A stretch of 64,000 nucleotides of DNA, taken from NCBI GenBank assembly GCA_903959905.1, contig CAJBYO010000039.1, positions 31,157 through 95,156 of the forward strand, given 5' to 3'. Position numbers and translations under genes: made by a program. Origin of the DNA: an uncultured Bacteroidales bacterium (lineage in GTDB: Bacteria > Bacteroidota > Bacteroidia > Bacteroidales > FEN-979). Positions 46,007-54,822 of the stretch are shown here, piece after piece; within the stretch, counting starts at the first letter, position 1, and each line of letters starts with the position of its first letter. A model generated the notes under the pieces. That model saw nothing but the letters and a program-made list of their open reading frames with translations. It was not told the DNA's origin and did not search any database.

Positions 46007-48676
46007 ATGCTGAAGGATCGTGCGCTCAAATACCTGCTCCTTTTTTTCTTATTCATATTTTTTTCTTTCCCGGTACAGTCACAGGATTTAGAACAGAAGA
46101 TCACCCTGAAGATCTCCGCAAAGCCTATATCAGAGGCGCTTGCCGAGATTACCCGTCTTTCAGAAATTGAATTTTCCTACAGTCCCCAGGATTTGCCTGC
46201 AGACCGGCGCATCACCCTGACTGCCCGTAACAGGACTGTTGCTTCGATCCTTGATGAAGTGCTGACCCGGAATGGCATTGACTTTATCAAAGTTGAACAT
46301 CATTTGGTGCTTAAACCCCGGGGCTGGGATGGAACAGCGCAGGGCAAACCCACGGCCGAACCGCATTTACGCTATACGCTCAGCGGATATCTCAGGGATA
46401 AAGGCACCGGGGAGGTGCTGATCGGTGCAAATGTTTATGTAAAAGGCACCACCACCGGGGCCACCACTAATGGCTACGGCTTTTTTTCGCTTACCCTTGG
46501 CAGTTCCGATTATCCGATTGTTTTTTCCTATATGGGGTATAAAGAGGTGGTTCGGACAGTGAAAATGAATGAAAATATCAGGATTTCGGTGGATATGGAA
46601 GAGAATAACTTGCAGATCGGGGAGGTGGAGATCGTGGCAGATGAGCACCCTGCCGACGTCCGGAATGCCCAGATGAGCGAATTCCGTTTCTCCCAGAAAA
46701 CACTTGCCCAACTGCCGGGATTTGGCGGCGATCTTGATATCATCCGGGCGCTTCAGGCTGTTCCGGGCATCCAGACGTTCGGTGATGGTTCTGCATTATA
46801 TTATGTTCGCGGCGGCAACAGCGATCAGAACCTGCTGCTTATTGATGAAGTGCCGGTTTACAATCCATCGCATCTGTTCGGCTTCTTCTCGGCTTTTGCT
46901 CCCGATGCCATCAACAATGTACAGGTGTATAAAGGCGATTTCCCGGCAAGGTTCGGCGGACGGCTTTCTTCGGTAATTGATATCAAGGCACGGGAAGGCA
47001 ACATGAAACGGTTCGGTTTTTCAGGAAATGTAGGTCCTTATGCCTCCAATTTCACACTGGAAGGACCGGTTGTAAAGGAGCGCGCATCCTTTTTTATCTC
47101 CGGACGGGTGTCAACCCTCAACTGGCTCAACACACTTCCCACCTTTAACAAAAGTTTTGACTTCAGGTTTTTTGACATCAACGCCAAGCTGAATTACCGG
47201 GTGAGCGATAACAACCGGTTCTTCCTGACCTTTTACACCGGCAGGGATGTGTTCAGCAGGTACCTTTCAACGGAAGTGAATTCGCTTGGCATCAACTGGA
47301 ACAACCTGGCCGGAACATTCCGGTGGAACCATGTGTTCAGCAGCCGGCTCTTTGCCAACACGACGGTGAATTACAGCCGCTACAACTATGCATTGAACCT
47401 GCCCCAGGAGCAGGATGGCAACTGGAACTCCTCCATTTCCAATATGACCTTTAAAACAGACCTGGCCTGGTACCTGAACCCGGCCAACACCATCCGCTCC
47501 GGCCTGGAGGTAACCTGTCACAGTTCAAACCCCGGAAATGTGACCCTTGAGAACGGGACGAAGCCTGTGAGTGTCCCCACGGTGGCTGACTACCATTCCA
47601 TGGAATACGTGTTTTATGCCTCCAATGAGCATCACATCGGGAAGCGCTTTTCGCTCCGCTACGGTATCAGGCTCCCGGTTTGGCAGGACCTTGGCCCCAC
47701 GGATGTCTACTATTTTGATGCGAACCACCAGGTGATCGATACCATCGGCTATGGTTCCGGCACCGGCTATTCAACGGCCTTCAGCCCCGAACCAAGGCTC
47801 AACATCCAATACCAGGTCAATGAAAGGTCGTCGGTAAAGGCAAGCTACAGCCGCACCACCCAGTTCCTGCAACTGTTGTCCAATTCTACCAGCCCTTTTA
47901 CCTCCCTGGAGGTGTGGGCGCCGTGCGGGCCGAATATCCCTCCGCAAACCGCCGACCAGGTGGCAGCCGGCTATTTTCGTGAGATTGTCAAGTCAGCATT
48001 TGTGGTATCGGTGGAGGGATATTACAAGTGGTTTCACGATCACCTCGATTACCGTGATCATGCAAATTTACTGTTCAACCCGCTGATTGAGGGAGAACTC
48101 CGTTTCGGTAAGGCGTGGTCGTACGGAGTTGAGCTGATGATCAGGAAAACTTCCGGGAAACTGACCGGATGGATCGGCTATACCTGGGCCAGGGCGATGA
48201 TTAAAACACCGGGTGTTAACAGTGGCAATTCCTATCCGGCCAGTTATGACCGGCCGCATGATGTTTGCGTCAACCTCTCCTGGGATGATAAAAAACACTG
48301 GATGTTCTCAGCTAACTGGATCTTCCTGACCGGCGGGGCCATGACCTCTCCTGTTGGTTTTTACTATAACAATGGTTCATCTGTTCCGATCTACGGTGAT
48401 AAAAACAACGACCGGCTGCCCGATTATCACCGCCTTGACCTGTCGGCCACCTACGTATTCAATAAACCGGGTAACCGCTACCAGCACAGCATTGCGGTCA
48501 CACTGTACAATGCCTACGGCCGGCTGAACCCGTTTTCTGTGAATTTCAACAAAATGATGAACGATCAGGGTGATTTTGTGGTGCCCTCCAATCTCAACGG
48601 CTCCTATGAACTCATTCCCACCTCTATTTCGGTGGCGGGCATCATCCCATCCATTAACTACCAATTCAAATTCTGA
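46007..48676 (+). CDS. TonB-dependent transducer with STN signalling domain
   Basis: An 889-residue outer-membrane receptor. The start is ATG 46007, which opens into a signal peptide (LLLFFLFIFFSFPVQSQ); the earlier open frame overlaps fecR. Order: STN domain (~25-100) that contacts FecR, a carboxypeptidase-regulatory-like domain (~118-205: GYLRDKGTGEVLIGANVYV), the plug (~225-340: YYVRGGNSDQNLLLIDEVPVY) and a 22-strand-type barrel ending in aromatic F. With sigma and FecR it forms a complete transenvelope signalling system. The ligand is unknown. Its stop overlaps the next start (TGATG). Confidence 0.9.
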   Translation: MLKDRALKYLLLFFLFIFFSFPVQSQDLEQKITLKISAKPISEALAEITRLSEIEFSYSPQDLPADRRITLTARNRTVASILDEVLTRNGIDFIKVEHHLVLKPRGWDGTAQGKPTAEPHLRYTLSGYLRDKGTGEVLIGANVYVKGTTTGATTNGYGFFSLTLGSSDYPIVFSYMGYKEVVRTVKMNENIRISVDMEENNLQIGEVEIVADEHPADVRNAQMSEFRFSQKTLAQLPGFGGDLDIIRALQAVPGIQTFGDGSALYYVRGGNSDQNLLLIDEVPVYNPSHLFGFFSAFAPDAINNVQVYKGDFPARFGGRLSSVIDIKAREGNMKRFGFSGNVGPYASNFTLEGPVVKERASFFISGRVSTLNWLNTLPTFNKSFDFRFFDINAKLNYRVSDNNRFFLTFYTGRDVFSRYLSTEVNSLGINWNNLAGTFRWNHVFSSRLFANTTVNYSRYNYALNLPQEQDGNWNSSISNMTFKTDLAWYLNPANTIRSGLEVTCHSSNPGNVTLENGTKPVSVPTVADYHSMEYVFYASNEHHIGKRFSLRYGIRLPVWQDLGPTDVYYFDANHQVIDTIGYGSGTGYSTAFSPEPRLNIQYQVNERSSVKASYSRTTQFLQLLSNSTSPFTSLEVWAPCGPNIPPQTADQVAAGYFREIVKSAFVVSVEGYYKWFHDHLDYRDHANLLFNPLIEGELRFGKAWSYGVELMIRKTSGKLTGWIGYTWARAMIKTPGVNSGNSYPASYDRPHDVCVNLSWDDKKHWMFSANWIFLTGGAMTSPVGFYYNNGSSVPIYGDKNNDRLPDYHRLDLSATYVFNKPGNRYQHSIAVTLYNAYGRLNPFSVNFNKMMNDQGDFVVPSNLNGSYELIPTSISVAGIIPSINYQFKF

Positions 48677-49497
48677 TGCGCAGGATATGGCTACTCACCG
48701 TTTTAATGATGTTCCTGCACGGATGTGTGAAGGAAACAACATGGACTTCAAAGGGTGAATTGCCCGTGAAACTGGTTGTTGACGCGATTCTGACCGATGA
48801 AGTGAAGGCCCAGGCGATCAGGCTCACCTTTCCCGTTCCGGAATTAAACCAGGCGCCCGAACCCGTTGCCGGGGCAAGTGTACTCATCAGCAATGATGAT
48901 TCCACCTGGCAACTGACTGAGTCTACGGTCAAACCGGGCACTTACAATACGCCACCCTATTTCTATGCGCGCCTGCAAAAGACATATACCCTGCTTATTT
49001 CCCTGAACGGACGTGTTTATTCGGCGAAAGCATCCATGGTGCCCGGCACTGCATTCGGTGAACTGCAATATGTGAAAGATGACGGAACCGGACTATATCG
49101 CGTTGACTGGGTTGCCAATGCGTTCAGTACGGAAGAGGCGGCCATGTGGGAACTGCTGGTTGACTGGTCAAGGGTGCCGGGTTATGCGCATCTTGATTCA
49201 CTGGAAACCCATGCCAGGATGCTTTTTTATACGCTGCCAACACTGGATGTCAGCGAGGTTTTTGCCCCGATGATGCAAACGGTGCTGTTCCCGGCCGGTA
49301 CGAGCATTACCGAACGCCGGTATTCCATTTCACCCGAACATGCTGAATTTGTCAGGGAAATGCTCATGGAGACGAACTGGGCCGGGGGATTGTTCCCCAC
49401 AGCCCCGGCCAACGTTGGCACCAATATAAGTAGCGGGGCATTCGGGTTTTTCGGGGTGTGTGCCGTGACGGAACTGGCGGTAGTCATAACACCATGA
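48676..49497 (+). CDS. DUF4249-type outer-membrane lipoprotein
   Basis: A 273-residue lipoprotein with lipobox MFLHGC (Cys17). It is a beta-rich protein of the DUF4249 family, a standard partner of carboxypeptidase-regulatory TonB receptors. Visible blocks include KLVVDAILTDE, VAGASVLISNDD and, near the end, SSGAFGFFGVCAV, a family hallmark. It overlaps the receptor by one base, so the two are translationally coupled. It probably helps capture the receptor's ligand at the surface. Confidence 0.82.
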   Translation: MRRIWLLTVLMMFLHGCVKETTWTSKGELPVKLVVDAILTDEVKAQAIRLTFPVPELNQAPEPVAGASVLISNDDSTWQLTESTVKPGTYNTPPYFYARLQKTYTLLISLNGRVYSAKASMVPGTAFGELQYVKDDGTGLYRVDWVANAFSTEEAAMWELLVDWSRVPGYAHLDSLETHARMLFYTLPTLDVSEVFAPMMQTVLFPAGTSITERRYSISPEHAEFVREMLMETNWAGGLFPTAPANVGTNISSGAFGFFGVCAVTELAVVITP

Positions 49498-49501
49498 TTT
49501 T

Positions 49502-49655
49502 TTCACCACATAGACACATAGAAAATTTACGATTGGAAGATTTACGACTGCAGATTGAATTGTGCGATTGACGATGTACGATTGAGTGCTGCTAATCGGA
49601 AATCTAAAATCTTTAAATTCAATCTGCAATCGTAAATCGTCCAATCGTAAATTTC
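49502..49655. repeat. Composite repeat: ccacatag fragment plus gatttacgattgga inverted repeat
   Basis: 49502-49522 is a half copy of the ccacatag family. From 49525 follow tandem ttacgattggaaga-like words. They are mirrored by CAATCGTAAATCGTCCAATC near 49627-49646. It fills the gap between the DUF4249 gene and the lipoprotein. Confidence 0.8.
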
Positions 49656-49694
49656 ATCCTTGTTTATATGGTAAAAAAAATCAACGGCACATCA

Positions 49695-49722
49695 GGGTAA
49701 CTAATCTTTCACGTGTATTATC
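49695..49722 (+). promoter_or_regulatory. Putative ECF-sigma promoter of the lipoprotein gene
   Basis: GGGTAAC (49695-49701) and GTGTATTATC (49713-49722) match the fecR upstream motif. Over 40 aligned bases 31 are identical with no gap. The lipoprotein start follows 40 bases later. Confidence 0.55.
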
Positions 49723-49762
49723 CTCAGAAACGAAAAATGATAAACCCTAAATCCACAAATCC

Positions 49763-50695
49763 ATGAAAACATCAAACCTCTTCCGGCTGACCTTCCTGGC
49801 CCTGGCCATTGCCGGACTTTCCCTCACAGGATGCAAGAAAGACAAGAATTCCGACCAGACCGATGCATCAGCATCCCTGCAGCAGCTCTCAAAGGATGAG
49901 CAAAATGTAGAAGCTGCAGGCGATGAAACCATGAACGATGTAAACACCGTTCTTTCCAACGGGAACCTGAAATCTACCAGCCAGCTTCCGTGCAATGCCA
50001 CCATTGACTCCACTGCCGTGGTAAACGATACCATTACCATTTACATCACCTACGACGGGTTGAACTGCAACGGAACCCGTTTCCGCACCGGCAAGGTTGA
50101 AATTAAAAAGCATGTGGGCATGCACTGGTATCAGCAGGGTGCTTCTGTGATGGTGAAGCACATCAACTTTACGATCACCAAGGTTGTAAATGGGAAATCC
50201 GTTACATTAAACGGCGTGAAGGTGCATACCAACGTCAGCGGCGGAGTTGTTTGGCAGCTTGGCAATGGCTACAATGCAATCGTTCACCGCACGGAAGGTG
50301 CCATGAGTGTTACTTTTGACGATGGCACCACCAAAACATGGAATGTTGCCCGCCAGAAAACATTTACAGGGACACCTCCGGGCAACATCGTTCTTACAAC
50401 CGATGGATTTGGCTCGGCCGACGGTTACTCCAACCTCGTGGTATGGGGTGTTAACCGCCAGGGCGAAAACTTCTATACCCAGATCCTCACGCCGGTGGTT
50501 CACCGCCAGGTTTGCGGTTGGGATCCGTGTTCAGGGGTTAAAAAACATGCAATTCCGGGTGATTCAAAAAGTGCCACCCTCACCTTTGGCTTTGACAGCA
50601 ACAACCAGCCTATCACCGGTGACGACTGTCCTGCAAAGTACAAAGTTGACTGGCAGAAGAACAACAATTCGGGAACAGTCTATCTCTGGTTATAA
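49763..50695 (+). CDS. Lipoprotein of unknown function, predicted member of the ECF regulon
   Basis: A 310-residue lipoprotein with lipobox LSLTGC (Cys ~24) followed by a charged, helical stretch (~25-75) and a beta-rich domain. No family was recognised. Paired cysteines (LPCN, LNCN, CGWDPC, DDC) suggest periplasmic or surface disulfides, and the C-terminal YKVDWQKNNNSGTVYLWL ending is beta-like. It stands alone downstream of the sigma-fecR-receptor-DUF4249 operon, with its own copy of the fecR upstream motif and a strong terminator after it. That suggests co-regulation with the receptor. Confidence 0.75.
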   Translation: MKTSNLFRLTFLALAIAGLSLTGCKKDKNSDQTDASASLQQLSKDEQNVEAAGDETMNDVNTVLSNGNLKSTSQLPCNATIDSTAVVNDTITIYITYDGLNCNGTRFRTGKVEIKKHVGMHWYQQGASVMVKHINFTITKVVNGKSVTLNGVKVHTNVSGGVVWQLGNGYNAIVHRTEGAMSVTFDDGTTKTWNVARQKTFTGTPPGNIVLTTDGFGSADGYSNLVVWGVNRQGENFYTQILTPVVHRQVCGWDPCSGVKKHAIPGDSKSATLTFGFDSNNQPITGDDCPAKYKVDWQKNNNSGTVYLWL

Positions 50696-50739
50696 ACAGG
50701 AGATTGGTTAGTACGTGACGTGACGTGATAATCGCAAGG

Positions 50740-50770
50740 CCGCCGGGGAAACCTGGCGGTTTTTGTTTTT
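50740..50770 (+). terminator. Intrinsic terminator after the lipoprotein gene
   Basis: CCGCCGGG (50740-50747) pairs with CCTGGCGG (50752-50759) around a GAAA tetraloop, with one G-T wobble. TTTTTGTTTTT follows at once. Confidence 0.85.
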
Positions 50771-50836
50771 GCCTGGTGAAGAAAAAGTGAAATGAACCTA
50801 AGAGAACCAATAGAATCAGGCCGTACCTGGCTATTG

Positions 50837-51022
50837 TCAAATAGAAGGAATATCAAGCTGCTTACAAATTTTCTTGCATAAAAGATTCGAAAGTTCCTGG
50901 TGTCGCCCGACAGTTGTTTGCTTTTTGTTAATGGGATTAATGAAAATGAAGTGATTAGCACCTTCCCTTACAAGCGTACAGTTATGTAAAGCAAGATGTT
51001 TTAGAAACTCAGTACGTTTCAT
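50837..51022 (-). CDS. hicA: HicA toxin (mRNA interferase)
   Basis: A 61-residue double-stranded-RNA-binding-fold toxin. The catalytic histidine lies in GANHFIFINP, with the usual KRTEFLKHL start and TTVGRHQELS, ICKQLDIP end. It is expected to cleave mRNA unless bound by HicB. It starts one base inside hicB (TGATG). Confidence 0.88.
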   Translation of the reverse strand: MKRTEFLKHLALHNCTLVREGANHFIFINPINKKQTTVGRHQELSNLLCKKICKQLDIPSI

Positions 51023-51261
51023 CAGGCAAAGCTCAGTTTTCTGCGAATAAATTTCTTTCCATCATATAGACTTAGGGTTGCTTCACGCTGATGAGAAATG
51101 ACAAGCTCCAGGGCATCCTGAAGGTTGTTATTTAATTCCTCTATGGTCTTACCTTGCGAAATAACCTCCGGAATTTCTTCCAGTTGTCCTACATACCATC
51201 CATCTTCGCTTTTCTCAATAATTGCCGTAAAATCAATATGCTTGAGCTTTTTAGGTTTCAT
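51022..51261 (-). CDS. hicB: HicB antitoxin
   Basis: A 79-residue partner of HicA with the RNase-H-like core (IEKSEDGWYVGQLEEIPEVISQGKTIEEL... then ALELVI). A C-terminal DNA-binding domain is short or absent compared with longer HicB proteins. It precedes hicA, the reverse of the commonest order. An exact minus-strand TAnnTTTG lies 18 bases before its start. Confidence 0.87.
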   Translation of the reverse strand: MKPKKLKHIDFTAIIEKSEDGWYVGQLEEIPEVISQGKTIEELNNNLQDALELVISHQREATLSLYDGKKFIRRKLSFA

Positions 51262-51278
51262 TTCAAATTTTCTTTATA

Positions 51279-51286
51279 CAAAATTA
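51279..51286 (-). promoter_or_regulatory. Putative -7 element for hicBA
   Basis: The minus strand reads TAATTTTG. A transcript would begin about 10 bases before the hicB ATG. No -33 element is clear. Confidence 0.4.
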
Positions 51287-51475
51287 CGACAAAATGATTA
51301 ATTGGTGTCAGGATTTAACATGATAACTGTTAATTCACTATTGATCCGTCTGGAAAGTTTTATATATTCTCTCAGCCAGGGGAAAACCCACAAACAGGAC
51401 TAATTATTCAAAATATGCCAGGAATGTGATTAAATGGCTATTTAAGTGATTGTCATTCGCTGTTGATTGGAACGA

Positions 51476-52621
51476 TCAATCAAAACACCCGATATACCTG
51501 GAAATAACCATCCTCTGGATTTCCGACGTGCCTTCGCCGATCTGCAGCAGGCGCTGGTCGCGGTAAAAGCGTTCGATGTCGTAATCTTTCATCAGCCCGT
51601 AGCCGCCGTGGAGCTGAACAGCTTCATCGGCCACTTCACGGGCGATTTCAGAACAATACAGTTTGGCCATGGCAGATTCCTTTGCATATGGCTTCTTATT
51701 TGATTTCAGCCAGGCGCCTTTGTACAGCAGGTTGCGTGCCAGTTCAATTTTAAGGGCCATGTCGGCCAGTTTGAAAGCATTGGCCTGGAACTGCGCGATG
51801 GGTTTGCCGAACTGCCGGCGGGTTTTTGCATAAGCCAGTCCCAGTTCAAAGGCTCCCTGGGCAAGGCCCAGACCCATGGCCCCAATGGAAAGGCGGCCGC
51901 CATCAAGGGTATTCAGCATGATTTTTGATCCTTCGCCACGTTTCCCCAGCAGGTTGGATGCAGGAACCCTGCAATCGTCGAAGAACAACTGCGCCGTATC
52001 GGAAGCGCGCCACATCATCTTGCCATGCATCGGAACCCTCTTGAACCCGGGAGTGCCCGCATCAACGAGGATGGTGGAGAACTCCTTTTGTCCGTTCACC
52101 TCGCCCGTAACCACCTGCACCGTTGCACCCATATTGATGGATGAGGCACCGTTGGTGATGAAGATCTTGGCGCCGTTGATGACCCATTCGTCACCCTCCA
52201 GCCGCGCGGTAGTCTTTGTTCCGCGTGAGTCGCTGCCTGCATCAGGCTCCGTTAAGCCGAAGGCCCACAAGGCATCGCCCGTGGAAAGCATCGGGAGGTA
52301 TTTTCTCTTTTGTTCTTCCGTTCCGTAATTCATGATCGGAGTTATCCCGAGTGAAATATGTGCTGCAAGTGTCGCTGCCTGCGAACTGTCGATCCGTGCA
52401 AGCTCTTCCACCGCAATTACATACGCCAGGGTATCCATGTGAAGGCCGCCATACTCTGCAGGGGTTTGCAGGCCAAAGAACCCAAGTTCACCCATCCGCT
52501 TGGTCAGCGGGATGGAAAATTCAGCTTTTTCATCCAGTTCCTGTGCAACCGGTTTAACTTCACGCTCGGCGAAATCGCGCACCGTTTTGCGGATCATGTC
52601 ATGCTCTTCGGTCAAATACAT
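51476..52621 (-). CDS. Acyl-CoA dehydrogenase of the leucine/isovalerate operon
   Basis: A 381-residue FAD flavoprotein. I take the ATG at 52621 over the GTG at 52624. Signatures: GLTEPDAGSDS, WVINGAKIFITNGA, QFGKPIAQFQ and QLHGGYGLMKDYDIER. The catalytic glutamate lies in the C-terminal IGEGTSEIQR, the position used by short- and medium-chain enzymes. Isovaleryl-CoA dehydrogenases usually have Ala or Gly there. So although it sits downstream of a methylcrotonyl-CoA carboxylase set, the substrate may be another short acyl-CoA. It is the last gene of the operon, separated from the lyase by 227 bases, and may have its own promoter. Confidence 0.88.
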   Translation of the reverse strand: MYLTEEHDMIRKTVRDFAEREVKPVAQELDEKAEFSIPLTKRMGELGFFGLQTPAEYGGLHMDTLAYVIAVEELARIDSSQAATLAAHISLGITPIMNYGTEEQKRKYLPMLSTGDALWAFGLTEPDAGSDSRGTKTTARLEGDEWVINGAKIFITNGASSINMGATVQVVTGEVNGQKEFSTILVDAGTPGFKRVPMHGKMMWRASDTAQLFFDDCRVPASNLLGKRGEGSKIMLNTLDGGRLSIGAMGLGLAQGAFELGLAYAKTRRQFGKPIAQFQANAFKLADMALKIELARNLLYKGAWLKSNKKPYAKESAMAKLYCSEIAREVADEAVQLHGGYGLMKDYDIERFYRDQRLLQIGEGTSEIQRMVISRYIGCFD

Positions 52622-52806
52622 CACGTCAAATTTTAAAGGTGAAAAGTCAATTATTCTGATTTCAAAATTCGTTAATCAATATTCAATTTCAATTTCACTG
52701 TTCGGTATCAAGTTCAACCACTTCGTGGCTGTGGCCTGACGGCCTTGGGTTGCCGGTTCGTGACAAGGGCTTGCCAGGGCTTCCTGCCGCGGAGGTTCCC
52801 AGGGCG

Positions 52807-52872
52807 ATCCGCGGGCTTCTCCCTCACTATCCGCGGGCTGTGCCGGTCCTATCCGCGGGCTTCACCCGCGGT
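52807..52872. repeat. 22-base tandem repeat (atccgcgggctt) overlapping the HMG-CoA lyase stop
   Basis: Three units start at 52807, 52829 and 52851, each opening ATCCGCGGGCT. The last contains the palindrome CCGCGGGCTTCACCCGCGG. The lyase stop (52849-52851) and last residues (AGEARG) are written in it. Confidence 0.85.
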
Positions 52873-53751
52873 TATTGAGATGTTGCCACTACGTGGCAGG
52901 TCAGGAGTAAACAGCTCTTTTGCAACCAGGCAGGCTTCGATCAGCATATCCTGGTTGATTGTTGACGTCAGGTTGTTTTGATTTATATATTCTACCAGGT
53001 TCTCTGTTTTCAGATTGCCGAGCATCTCTTTTCCTGCCATCGGGCAACCGCCCAGTCCGTTGATCACCCCGTCGAACCGGCGGCAACCTGCATTGTAGGC
53101 TGCGTCAACTTTTTCATACCATCCTTCGTTGCCGGTGTGTAAATGTAAGCCAAATTCCACATCGGAAAAAATGGGTATCAAGGTTGAATACACCATTGTA
53201 ATCATTTCTTTTGAAATTTCCATGGAAACGTTTGACAAGGCGATGATCCTTGCGCCGGCGTCATGTAGTTTTTTAACCCATTCCACCAGCAGGTTAATGC
53301 TCCACGGATCGCCATAGGGATTTCCGAAGGCCATGGAGATATAGATCACCGCTTGTTTCCCATGCTGCCTGGAAAGGTCTGCCACAAGCCGTACTGTTTC
53401 AAAGGATTGTTCCACGGTGGCATTGACGTTCAGTTTCAAAAAGGCCGGGGAAAACGAGAAGGGGTAAGCAATATGGGTGATGTTTTCGATCTCCGCAAGC
53501 ATGCCCGCGCCGCGGCTATTGAGTGCCAGGAACATCCGGTTGGCGGTGTTTCCAGATACGTTGAGTTTCCCGAAAACTTCCAGCGAATCAGCCATCTGCG
53601 GGATGAGCCTGGGCGATACGATGCTCCCTGTTTCCACGGTATCAAACCCCGCCCTGAGCAAAAGGTCAATGTAACGGACCTTTTCCCCGGTGGGTATGAT
53701 GCGCGGAAACCCCTGCATCCCTTCTCGCGGCGATTCAATTATTTTTATCAT
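52849..53751 (-). CDS. mvaB: Hydroxymethylglutaryl-CoA lyase
   Basis: A 300-residue TIM-barrel lyase splitting HMG-CoA to acetoacetate and acetyl-CoA, the last step of leucine breakdown. It has ESPREGMQGFP (metal Asp/Glu region) at the N-terminus, LHLHTGNEG (metal His pair) and the signature GLGGCPMAGKEMLGN with the catalytic cysteine intact. Its start overlaps the end of the second lyase-like gene by four bases. The last residues come from a repeat. Confidence 0.88.
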   Translation of the reverse strand: MIKIIESPREGMQGFPRIIPTGEKVRYIDLLLRAGFDTVETGSIVSPRLIPQMADSLEVFGKLNVSGNTANRMFLALNSRGAGMLAEIENITHIAYPFSFSPAFLKLNVNATVEQSFETVRLVADLSRQHGKQAVIYISMAFGNPYGDPWSINLLVEWVKKLHDAGARIIALSNVSMEISKEMITMVYSTLIPIFSDVEFGLHLHTGNEGWYEKVDAAYNAGCRRFDGVINGLGGCPMAGKEMLGNLKTENLVEYINQNNLTSTINQDMLIEACLVAKELFTPDLPRSGNISITAGEARG

Positions 53752-54758
53752 CCTTTTCCAGTGAGGGATTTCGGGATGCGGCCATTTTTAATGGATTCGG
53801 AACGCAGACGTCGCCCGGCAATGCGTTCGACCATGGAACCAATCTCAAGCACTTTGTCCACATCCAGCTGGGTGTCAATCCCCATCTCATCCATCATCAC
53901 CACCATGTCTTCCGTGGAGACCAGTCCAACAAGGTTCGGATCTTTGTAATAATAGCTACCTGTTCCGGCAACCGGCACCCCGCTTACGAAATTCGCCGGC
54001 TGTCCGCCGATACCGCCCATGGTTGATTCGTAATTCACCATCCCGGCCTGCAAGGCGGCCAGCACGTTGGCGAGGCCCCATCCGCGGGTAGTGTGGAAGT
54101 GGACGATCTGCTTCTCCACTTTCACGCCTGAATCAAGCAGCATGGAATAATAGCGGTACACCCGGTCGGGCGATGCGGAACCGTCATGATCGGCATGCTC
54201 CACATCACTTACGCCGATATCAAGCCAGCGTTTGGTGAATTCAATGGCTTTTTCCATCTTGGTTGGCCCTTCAATGGGGCAACCCCAGATGGTGCTTACT
54301 GTGCCGTTTACCTTCAATCCTGCTTCCCTGGCCATTGGAATATATTTTTCGGCCATTTTCCAGTAGTCGTCAAGGCTGAGACCGGAATTTTTACGGTGAT
54401 GTGATTCGCTTGTGGAGACCATCAGCAGGATACGGTCGGGGCCCCAGCCCTCTTTCCTGGCCTGGATAGCCCGCTCAATCGCCTTCTCCCGGATGGTGAT
54501 GGCGGTAAGTGAGACTTTGTCAAGCAGGTGGGCCACAGCTTTGCTGGCACGGACACGTTTCAAAATCTCGTCTGCATCTTTGAACTGGGGCATCCCTGAA
54601 GGATTCCCCAGGTTGGTCAGTTCAACATGCCTGAACCCGGCAAGGATCAGCTGTTCGGCCAGCCATACCTTGGCATCTGTTGGAATAAATATCTCTTCAT
54701 GCTGAAAACCGTCGCGGACGGTAATATCACCGATGGTTACTTTTTTAGGATAATTCAT
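53748..54758 (-). CDS. HMG-CoA-lyase-like protein lacking the signature cysteine
   Basis: A 336-residue DRE-TIM barrel protein. The N-terminal ITVRDGFQHEE retains the metal-site Asp and catalytic Arg, and HFHTTRGWG the metal histidines. The segment equivalent to GLGGCP reads GGIGGQPANF, so the lyase cysteine is replaced by Gln. A longer C-terminus (STEDMVVMMDEMGIDTQ...) resembles pyruvate-carboxyltransferase-domain relatives. It overlaps the true lyase by four bases in the same operon, which argues for a related step or a heteromeric partner. The real activity is unknown. Confidence 0.8.
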   Translation of the reverse strand: MNYPKKVTIGDITVRDGFQHEEIFIPTDAKVWLAEQLILAGFRHVELTNLGNPSGMPQFKDADEILKRVRASKAVAHLLDKVSLTAITIREKAIERAIQARKEGWGPDRILLMVSTSESHHRKNSGLSLDDYWKMAEKYIPMAREAGLKVNGTVSTIWGCPIEGPTKMEKAIEFTKRWLDIGVSDVEHADHDGSASPDRVYRYYSMLLDSGVKVEKQIVHFHTTRGWGLANVLAALQAGMVNYESTMGGIGGQPANFVSGVPVAGTGSYYYKDPNLVGLVSTEDMVVMMDEMGIDTQLDVDKVLEIGSMVERIAGRRLRSESIKNGRIPKSLTGKG

Positions 54759-54822
54759 ATGAGTAAGGTTGAAAATGCAAAATAAATGCTTGGTTAAGGT
54801 TCATATTATCAATAAACTGTAT

